Positions 44,405 to 50,700 of a DNA stretch of 64,000 bases are shown piece after piece. The DNA is from Calditrichia bacterium. Lineage in GTDB: Bacteria; Calditrichota; Calditrichia; RBG-13-44-9; J075. Every line of letters begins with the position of its first letter. The stretch's first letter is position 1. The position numbers were made by a program, and so were the translations under genes. The notes below the pieces were generated by a model. The model ran no database searches and was not told the DNA's origin. It was given only the letters and a program-made list of their open reading frames with translations. Location: positions 1 through 64,000 of the forward strand of contig JANQRS010000015.1 of the NCBI GenBank assembly GCA_028284445.1. The letters run 5' to 3'.

Positions 44405-46672
44405 TCAATCTTCAATCACATATTCCAACACCCTCACCGTGTCCCGTTTGGTTTCACCGGTAGAGTCCATAACCGGACCGATACAGGAAGGACAGCCATT
44501 TTCGCAGGCGCATTCGCTGACCAGAGCCAGGCAGGCATCCAGCGTTGGTTTCGGATCATTAAAGAGTTTAAAGCTCAGCCCTACACCGCCCGGATAACTA
44601 TCATATAAATAAATAGTTGGCTTTGCTGAGAAAGGTGAGCGCATCATTGGTACACAGTGAATATCGCTGCGATCACACATCATAAAAACCGGGGCAATAT
44701 TGCGTAAAATATTGGCAATCCCATGTAACGCATTCCCAAGATTACTGGGCGTCATTCCCATCTGTGACTCAACACCGGCCGGAAACTCAATCCAGGCAGA
44801 AGCAGTTGCCATCTCAATCTCCGGCAGATGGACCCGCCCGGAGCCAACATTCTCATGGGTAAAAAGCTTGATTTTTTTATAACCGGTTGTGACGCGATTG
44901 ACGTTTACTTCTCCAAACATGAGCATGGCCCCGGCTTGAGGCTTCTCTTCATCAACGCTGAGCACCTTGATATCAGATTTCGTAATGGCATCGGTAAAAT
45001 AATCCACAGAGACCTTGCGCACATAGGCTTTCTTGCGATCCCAGTCGAGATTATCGACATGATATTGAATACTCTGATGCATATAGATCGCTTCCTTGTG
45101 CACCAATTCCGGGGCGCTGAACAAATCCGTTTCGCCAATCACCCGATCACGATCGGTGGTATCAACGATGACCACATTGTCCGGGGAAGCGCTGCGAAGG
45201 CTCACTTCTTCCGCCGGATAAATCTCGCTCATCCAATGATATTTACCGCCAGAGTGCTTCAACACCCCCTTATCGGCCAGATATTCCAATATTTCGCGGG
45301 TGGCTATCCCACTAAAGACCTCATCTTCTTCAAAGGGGATCTCAAAACTGGCGCATTTCATATGGCTCATTAGTATCAGCAGATTATCGGGATCGACGAT
45401 GCCATGCTCCGGTGACTTGCCGAAAAAATAAGCCGGGCGATCAATGATGAATTGATCCATCGGCGTGCTGCTGGCAACAATGATTGCTACGGAGGTTTTG
45501 TTGCGCCGGCCGGCCCGACCGGCCTGCTGCCAGCTACTGGCGATAGATCCCGGATAACCGGCCATGATGGCGACGTCCAGCTCACCAATATCGATGCCCA
45601 ATTCGAGGGCATTTGTGCTAACGACCCCGAGAATGTCCCCGCTGCGCAGTCCGCGCTCTATCTCCCGCCGCTCCAGCGGCAAATATCCCCCGCGATAACC
45701 GCGCACCTTATTTTGTGGAATGCTCAATTGCCGCGCATGTTCCTTCAAATAATGGGTCAGTATTTCGACGCGAACCCGGCTACGGGCAAAAACAATCGAC
45801 TGCACACGAGTTTCCAAAAACTTCGCGGCAATTTTGCTGACTTCTTTGATCACGCTGGCGCGAATTCCCAGTTGTGGATTGACCACCGGCGGATTGTAAA
45901 AGATGAAGTGTTTACCGCCGCTGGGCGCACCGCTGTTATCAACCAAAGCCATGTCTTCGCCGATAACTTTCTCTGTTAGCTCGCGGGGATTGGCGATAGT
46001 TGCCGAACAGCAGATGAATTGCGGATCGCTTTTATAGAAGCGCGCGATTCGCTTCAAGCGGCGAATGACATTGCCGAGGTGACTGCCGAAAACGCCGCGA
46101 TAATGATGGATTTCATCAATCACCACGAAGCGAAGGTTTTCAAAGAGCTTTAACCAGATGGTATGATGCGGTAGGATGCCCTGGTGAAGCATATCAGGGT
46201 TCGTCATAACAATATGACCGGCGCGGCGTATTGCCTTACGGGCCGGTGCCGGCGTATCGCCATCGAATGTATAGGTCTTGATGTCGACATCGAGCAGGGT
46301 TACCAGGTCATGCAACTCATTATATTGGTCCTGGGCCAGAGCCTTGGTCGGAAACAGGTAGAGGGCGCGAGCATCCGGGTCTTGCAATATGCGATTGATC
46401 ACCGGAAGATTGTAACAAAGGGTCTTTCCGGAAGCAGTTGGAGTAACCACAACTGCATTTTTGCCGGATTGAATGGTGTTAAAGGCCTCTGCCTGGTGTG
46501 AATACAGCTGTTTAATGCCTTTTGAGCCCAAGCCTTCTCGCAGTTGCTCATCCACTTCGCCGGGAAATTCGCAAAATACAGCGTCTTTGGGCTGCAGTAC
46601 TTCCCAGCGAGTGACATTCTCCATGAAGTCCTGCTGGCCTTTAAGATATTGTATGAGTTGCTCAAGGGTCAT
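44405..46672 (-). CDS. MrfA-like DEAD/DEAH helicase with DUF1998 domain
   Basis: A 755-residue superfamily 2 helicase of the MrfA/YprA/Hrq1 group. Motifs are TPTASGKTLCYNLP (Walker A), VVIDEIHHYRGVFGSHL (motif II), CCSATIANP (motif III), VSTNALELGIDIGELDVAIM (motif V) and QQAGRAGRRN (motif VI). The C-terminal DUF1998 region ends with CACENGCPSC, a four-cysteine metal site described for MrfA. The B. subtilis homologue works with exonuclease MrfB in nucleotide excision-like repair of mitomycin C damage. An MrfB-like gene lies at 33403-34674, not adjacent. It heads a leftward operon of surface and signalling genes. Confidence 0.92.
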   Translation of the reverse strand: MTLEQLIQYLKGQQDFMENVTRWEVLQPKDAVFCEFPGEVDEQLREGLGSKGIKQLYSHQAEAFNTIQSGKNAVVVTPTASGKTLCYNLPVINRILQDPDARALYLFPTKALAQDQYNELHDLVTLLDVDIKTYTFDGDTPAPARKAIRRAGHIVMTNPDMLHQGILPHHTIWLKLFENLRFVVIDEIHHYRGVFGSHLGNVIRRLKRIARFYKSDPQFICCSATIANPRELTEKVIGEDMALVDNSGAPSGGKHFIFYNPPVVNPQLGIRASVIKEVSKIAAKFLETRVQSIVFARSRVRVEILTHYLKEHARQLSIPQNKVRGYRGGYLPLERREIERGLRSGDILGVVSTNALELGIDIGELDVAIMAGYPGSIASSWQQAGRAGRRNKTSVAIIVASSTPMDQFIIDRPAYFFGKSPEHGIVDPDNLLILMSHMKCASFEIPFEEDEVFSGIATREILEYLADKGVLKHSGGKYHWMSEIYPAEEVSLRSASPDNVVIVDTTDRDRVIGETDLFSAPELVHKEAIYMHQSIQYHVDNLDWDRKKAYVRKVSVDYFTDAITKSDIKVLSVDEEKPQAGAMLMFGEVNVNRVTTGYKKIKLFTHENVGSGRVHLPEIEMATASAWIEFPAGVESQMGMTPSNLGNALHGIANILRNIAPVFMMCDRSDIHCVPMMRSPFSAKPTIYLYDSYPGGVGLSFKLFNDPKPTLDACLALVSECACENGCPSCIGPVMDSTGETKRDTVRVLEYVIED

Positions 46673-46691
46673 TGGTTATCCATATGTGGTA

Positions 46692-46731
46692 AAATCGGCA
46701 AATCGGCAAATCGGCAAATCGGCAAATCGGC
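46692..46731. repeat. Octamer tandem array (AAATCGGC)5
   Basis: Five exact copies of AAATCGGC start 20 bases upstream of the helicase start codon, in its presumed leader. Confidence 0.95.
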
Positions 46732-46771
46732 AAAATATTAAGACAAAGGAAGCGAACAACAGCAAAGATTT

Positions 46772-46867
46772 AATGCTTCAACGCTTCAATGCTTCAATGC
46801 TTCAACGCTTCAACGCTTCAACGCTTCAACGCTTCAACGCTTCAACGCTTCAACGCTTCAACGCTTC
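46772..46867. repeat. Octamer tandem array (AAYGCTTC)12
   Basis: Twelve copies of AACGCTTC, three of them with T for C (AATGCTTC) near the left end. Single relatives of this word (AACGATTC, AACGCTTT) are scattered at 0.57, 15.0, 48.7 and 50.7 kb. Confidence 0.95.
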
Positions 46868-46900
46868 AATGTAAATAGTGTACTGATGAATACCAAAAAT

Positions 46901-46948
46901 AAAAAAGGGAGCGAACGGGAAAGGTTGCCCTTCTCCGCTGCTCCCTTT
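46901..46948 (-). terminator. Terminator after hsp20 genes
   Basis: AAAGGGAGC/GCTCCCTTT stem with an inner GGGAAAGG-like hairpin, followed on the minus strand by TTTTTTATTTTT. Confidence 0.85.
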
Positions 46949-46973
46949 GAGGAGACCCATGATCGTGCGTGGG

Positions 46974-47414
46974 TTATGAGATCTTGACTTCGATTTGCTT
47001 CGGCTTAACAGTCTCTAGCTTGGGAAGACTTACAGAGAGCACGCCATTGTTGAAGCTTGCATCGATTTTGTCGGTTTTAATGTCATCCGGCAGTTGGAAG
47101 ACCCGGCGGAACTTGCCGTAGCGGCGTTCCACGCGATGGTAATTTGCTTCTTTCTTCTCATCTTCGAACTTTCGTTCACCCTCAATTGCAATTTGGCCAT
47201 CGCTGTAGGTAATCTTCACATCCGACTTGTCAAGGCCGGGTAGCTCCAAACTCAGGAGATACTCGTTGTCGTTCTCAACAACGTCCATACTGGGCACCCA
47301 GGCATCGGTAAATGAAGCGCCTTCGAACAGGTCCGGCGAAAAGAAGCGGTCCAACACGCGACCAAAGTCGTTTCCTAAAATACCGTTGCCATTGCTTAAT
47401 CTTGCTAGTTTCAT
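46974..47414 (-). CDS. Small heat-shock protein, Hsp20/alpha-crystallin family (copy 1)
   Basis: A 146-residue ATP-independent holdase chaperone. The alpha-crystallin domain runs from about 40 to 140: WVPSMDVVENDNEYLLSLEL, PGLDKSDVKITYSDGQIAIE, GKFRRVFQLPDDI, and the closing FNNGVLSVSLPK. The C-terminal IEVKI provides the IxI-type contact for oligomers. GAGGAG precedes the ATG. It lies downstream of a second Hsp20 gene with a large perfect hairpin between them. The pair is divergent enough to be an old duplication. Confidence 0.95.
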   Translation of the reverse strand: MKLARLSNGNGILGNDFGRVLDRFFSPDLFEGASFTDAWVPSMDVVENDNEYLLSLELPGLDKSDVKITYSDGQIAIEGERKFEDEKKEANYHRVERRYGKFRRVFQLPDDIKTDKIDASFNNGVLSVSLPKLETVKPKQIEVKIS

Positions 47415-47452
47415 TGTTCACTCCTCAATCTATGTCATGGTAGTTGTAGTCT

Positions 47453-47517
47453 GGATGGCATCCTTTAGAGGGATGGCATCCCTTTAAGAGATGCCATCCC
47501 TCTAAAGGATGCCATCC
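47453..47517. repeat. Perfect 28-bp inverted repeat between hsp20 genes
   Basis: Left arm 47453-47480 and right arm 47490-47517 are perfect complements around the loop CCTTTAAGA. The arms themselves contain GGATGGCATC twice. It begins 11 bases after the stop of the upstream hsp20 gene and could act as a partial terminator or an RNA-stabilising stem. Confidence 0.95.
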
Positions 47518-47528
47518 GGGCTAAGAAC

Positions 47529-47987
47529 TTACTTGGTCTTCGCGCGGGAAGTCTTGATTTTGATCTCGCGCGGCTTTACTTCTTCCGCCTTCGGAATGGA
47601 CACTGTGAGCAATCCATTTTCGAAGCGCGCGTCAATTGCATCTTCCTTCACGCGAGTATTTACCTTAAGTGAGCGGTTAAATTTGCCGTAAACCGTCTCC
47701 GAGCGCAGGTAGTTGGTATTTTCGGCATCACTGCGTTTGCGCTCGCCTTCGAGGGTCAAAACGCCGTCCTCGAAGCGGATTGCCAAATCATCCTTGTTGA
47801 CACCCGGCAGTTCGGCGGTCAAGACAAAAGCGTCTGCGGTTTCTACCACATCCACTCGCGGCTGCCATTTCTGATCTACATTGTTGCGGAAAACAGATGG
47901 CCCACCGAAAAGCTGATTGAACACCTGATCGATTTCACGGCTTACACCATTCACATGCTTAGCGGGATATAAACGAACAAAAGTCAT
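47529..47987 (-). CDS. Small heat-shock protein, Hsp20/alpha-crystallin family (copy 2)
   Basis: A 152-residue small heat-shock protein, first of the tandem pair. The crystallin domain shows WQPRVDVVETADAFVLTAEL, PGVNKDDLAIRFEDGVLTLE, GKFNRSLKVNTRV and FENGLLTVSIPK, with REIKI near the end. It shares domain layout with the downstream copy but differs in the N-terminal arm (MTFVRLYPAKHVNGVSREID), which usually governs substrate binding and assembly. AGGAG lies before the ATG. No CIRCE-type site was seen upstream. Confidence 0.95.
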   Translation of the reverse strand: MTFVRLYPAKHVNGVSREIDQVFNQLFGGPSVFRNNVDQKWQPRVDVVETADAFVLTAELPGVNKDDLAIRFEDGVLTLEGERKRSDAENTNYLRSETVYGKFNRSLKVNTRVKEDAIDARFENGLLTVSIPKAEEVKPREIKIKTSRAKTK

Positions 47988-48283
47988 AATTGATACTCCT
48001 TGTATAATGTTGACTGAAAATTGTCTATTGACTATTGGGTTTCTTTTCTCGTCTTTCGTTACTTCTCAATTCGCATTCGCCTTTTTTATTGTCAAACCTC
48101 GTGCCAAAACAAAAACAAGAACACAAACCTCTGTTTATTAACAACTTAAAAACAAGAATAATCAAAATAACAAAGTCGGAAATAATTTCCGAGCCTCTGC
48201 CAGAGCCTGGCGGACAATCGGAAGAGATTTCTGAGGGTCTGCAAGAATTTCAGAGGAGTATGACGCTTTGACAGAAAAGGGGG

Positions 48284-48630
48284 AAACGAATAATGACAAA
48301 TGCAAAATGAAAAATGTCGAATCAAAAAGACGGTAGGCCGTAGGCAGGTTTGGTAGGTCGGATTAGCCGAACCACTAAAGAGACAATGGCTATAAATGAC
48401 CAGAGGTATAATCCGACGTTTTTTGAACGAATAATGACAAATGCAAAATGAAACATGTCGAATCAAAAAGACGATAGGCCGTAGGCAGAATTGGTAGGTC
48501 GGATTAGCCGAACCACTAAAGAGACAATGGCTATAAATGACCAGAGGTATAATCCGACGTTTTTTGAAACGAATAATGACAAATGCAAAATGAAAAATGT
48601 CGAATCAAAAAGACCATAGGCCATAAGCAG
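48284..48630. repeat. 141-bp direct tandem repeat, about 2.4 copies
   Basis: Copies start at 48285, 48426 and 48568 with AACGAATAATGAC. Each contains an inverted repeat, GGTCGGATTAGCCG and TATAATCCGACG, that can fold into a long stem. The copies are over 95 percent alike by eye. The repeat lies in an 811-base gap (47988-48798) with no gene; the rest of the gap is AT-rich with scattered AACGATTC words. Confidence 0.92.
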
Positions 48631-48798
48631 TCAGCAGAATGGAGAATTCCTTTGATCGTTCAACGACAGACATTACCCCAACAGACAATCCCTTAACTTT
48701 TAGACGCTTTAACGATTCAACGATTCAACCATTCAGCTAGTCAACAGCCAACGAAAAAAAGCCCCGTGCGCAGCAAAGCCGCGCACGAGTTGATAAAC

Positions 48799-49704
48799 CT
48801 AGAAAGGCAATGGGGTGCCTTCTTTTGAGGTACGTTGCTCAAATAAATGCTGAATACGACGGGTCATTTCGCCAATTTTGCCGTCTCCGATTCGCCGGCC
48901 ATCCACTTCCAATACCGGAGAAAGCTCACCCATCGAACCGGTTGTGAACATCTCATCAGCACTCCAAACTTCGGAGATCGATACGTTACGCTCCAGTGCC
49001 TTGATGTTGTTTGCCTCGGCGATTTCCAGCACAACACGGCGGGTAATGCCGGGAAGACAGCTATCAGCGTGCGGCGTGAGAAGCAAATCACCACGAACGA
49101 TGAAGATATTCGTGGCATTGGTCTCTGAGACAAAGCCGTTCAGATCAAGCATCACAGCATCATCCACCCCGGCCACTTCCGCCTCGAGCTTCGCCAGAAT
49201 GTTGTTGATCAGATTGTTGTGGTGAATCTTGGAATCGATCGACTGCGGATTGTTGCGGCGGGTTGTTGCGGTAATCAAACGAATGCCGCTGCTATCGTAG
49301 ATCGGTTTTTTCCACTCGGCAATAATGATGAGTGTGCATCCGTACTGATTGTTCTTGGTGCTCATACCGGAAGTCACTTTCTTGCCGCGGGTGAGGGTCA
49401 GCCGTATGTGACTTTCATCGCGCATGCCGTTCGCTTCCAGGGTCTTGAACACTGCGTCCTTGATTTCATCGCGGGTAGGAATATTGCGAAATGCCATCGA
49501 ATGGGCAGAATCGAAAAGGCGATCCAGGTGCGCTTCAAACTGAAAGATTCGCCCATCATACACGCGTATACCTTCCCAGACAGCATCGCCACCCTGCACC
49601 ACGCTGTCAAAGACCGACACCTTTGCTTCGTCGCGGTGATAGAGTCCATCACCAACCCAGATTTGAATATCACTATTGCGTTCGTCGGGTAATTTAGCTG
49701 CCAT
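48799..49704 (-). CDS. ilvE: Class IV aminotransferase (branched-chain amino-acid type)
   Basis: A 301-residue PLP enzyme that moves amino groups between 2-oxoglutarate and a branched-chain oxoacid. Fold-type IV markers are SVFDSVVQGGDAVWEGIRVYDG, the PLP lysine in DSKIHHNNLINNILAK, and NGFVSETNATNIFIV, followed by PGITRRVVLEIA. D-amino-acid aminotransferase and aminodeoxychorismate lyase share this fold, but the WEGIR start favours the branched-chain type. AGGAG precedes the ATG. It is 105 bases downstream of a sulfotransferase-like gene, separated by a perfect palindrome. Confidence 0.87.
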   Translation of the reverse strand: MAAKLPDERNSDIQIWVGDGLYHRDEAKVSVFDSVVQGGDAVWEGIRVYDGRIFQFEAHLDRLFDSAHSMAFRNIPTRDEIKDAVFKTLEANGMRDESHIRLTLTRGKKVTSGMSTKNNQYGCTLIIIAEWKKPIYDSSGIRLITATTRRNNPQSIDSKIHHNNLINNILAKLEAEVAGVDDAVMLDLNGFVSETNATNIFIVRGDLLLTPHADSCLPGITRRVVLEIAEANNIKALERNVSISEVWSADEMFTTGSMGELSPVLEVDGRRIGDGKIGEMTRRIQHLFEQRTSKEGTPLPF

Positions 49705-49741
49705 GGAAACACTCCTGTTGTGGGGTTTGTGGGTAAAAGTA

Positions 49742-49783
49742 GTCCCCCCTATATGTCCCCCCGGGGGGACATATAGGGGGGAC
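49742..49783. repeat. Perfect 42-bp palindrome without loop
   Basis: GTCCCCCCTATATGTCCCCCC and its exact complement meet at 49762/49763 with no spacer. It lies between the sulfotransferase-like and aminotransferase genes and belongs to the G/C-run palindrome group. Confidence 0.95.
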
Positions 49784-49809
49784 GATATTTAATCGTAAAA
49801 AGGGGCTAT

Positions 49810-50532
49810 TTACGCCCTGATAGAATTCGCCAGCAAAGTCTCATAATATGGCCGGGTTTCGGCCAGAAGCGGCTCCAGGAATTCCGGAAAGGGATCGCTC
49901 TTCTCGTAATACTTATTAAAGCCGGTCGACATATGAATCTTGTGATACCAATGCTTCGCCCAGATGCCGTCTTCCGGACGAGCACCGGCCGTCCAATTCA
50001 ACATGTTATCCTTAAAAGGAAGTTCGAGGTGCCGACAAAGATTTTTCAAGACGGCGCCGGGATTGAGTAACAATTCGCGGGAGTCGAGGACTGCCGGATT
50101 CTGGCCCCAGGCGCGAAACATCTCCAGAAGATCAACCTGTTTTGCCAGACCGGTATCGCGGAGCGTCGGTTGGGGAATTTGATTGATGAGCGATGGCAGC
50201 ATCTGTTCCGGATCTCGCACCAGAAGCACATTGATGGTCTGCTGCATAAAATCAAGATTGAGATCGACCAGGTGGTGCGCCATGTGCTTTACGAACAGCA
50301 AGGGGCGATCACAGGGCCCCAGCACGATATTATCGATCACCTTCTGACCATCATTTTCCTGATCCGCCATCACCTCATCGCCACCGGGATGAACGGCACC
50401 GGATACACGCAGGTAGTGTGCGTAGAGAGGTTCATCTACGACACGGGTATCATCACGCTGTGCAAAGGAATACATGAGGGCGGTAGAAACATTGCGAGGG
50501 CCAGACCACAAACAAACACGTTTAACAGACAT
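49810..50532 (-). CDS. Sulfotransferase-like P-loop protein
   Basis: A 240-residue protein with a sulfotransferase-type nucleotide fold. The N-terminal VCLWSGPRNVSTALMYSFAQ replaces the usual PAPS 5'-phosphosulfate loop, VNVLLVRDPEQMLPSLINQ resembles the 3'-phosphate motif, and a helical C-terminal part follows. The ATG at 50532 has GAGG upstream. Animal and protist proteins named branched-chain aminotransferase-like fuse a domain of this kind to a class IV aminotransferase, as far as I recall; here the same two parts are adjacent genes. The substrate is unknown, and PAPS use is not certain from the motifs. Confidence 0.72.
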   Translation of the reverse strand: MSVKRVCLWSGPRNVSTALMYSFAQRDDTRVVDEPLYAHYLRVSGAVHPGGDEVMADQENDGQKVIDNIVLGPCDRPLLFVKHMAHHLVDLNLDFMQQTINVLLVRDPEQMLPSLINQIPQPTLRDTGLAKQVDLLEMFRAWGQNPAVLDSRELLLNPGAVLKNLCRHLELPFKDNMLNWTAGARPEDGIWAKHWYHKIHMSTGFNKYYEKSDPFPEFLEPLLAETRPYYETLLANSIRA

Positions 50533-50700
50533 ATGCAGCCTCACTTTCGGCAATAATACAGGTTATCCCAACCAAATTCCTGCCAATAAAATCCATTGGG
50601 CCGACATACGCAAGGGGAAAAGGAAAAAAGATGGTGACGACCGTTGACCGTAACAAACGACAAACGCCTTAACGATTCAACGCTTTAACGATTCAACCAA

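Noticed and set aside
46473..46874. Plus-strand frame ending in Asn-Ala-Ser-Thr-Leu-Gln-like repeats
   Set aside because: Antisense to the helicase start and the octamer array; not protein-like.
48146..48466. Minus-strand frame of 106 codons
   Set aside because: It reads through the 141-bp repeat; repeated peptides (ICHYSF) come from DNA duplication and there is no ribosome site.
48284..48630. Possible CRISPR array
   Set aside because: Units of 141 bp are repeated in full with no unique spacers, and no cas gene is present. The 7-9 bp arrays are likewise simple tandem repeats.
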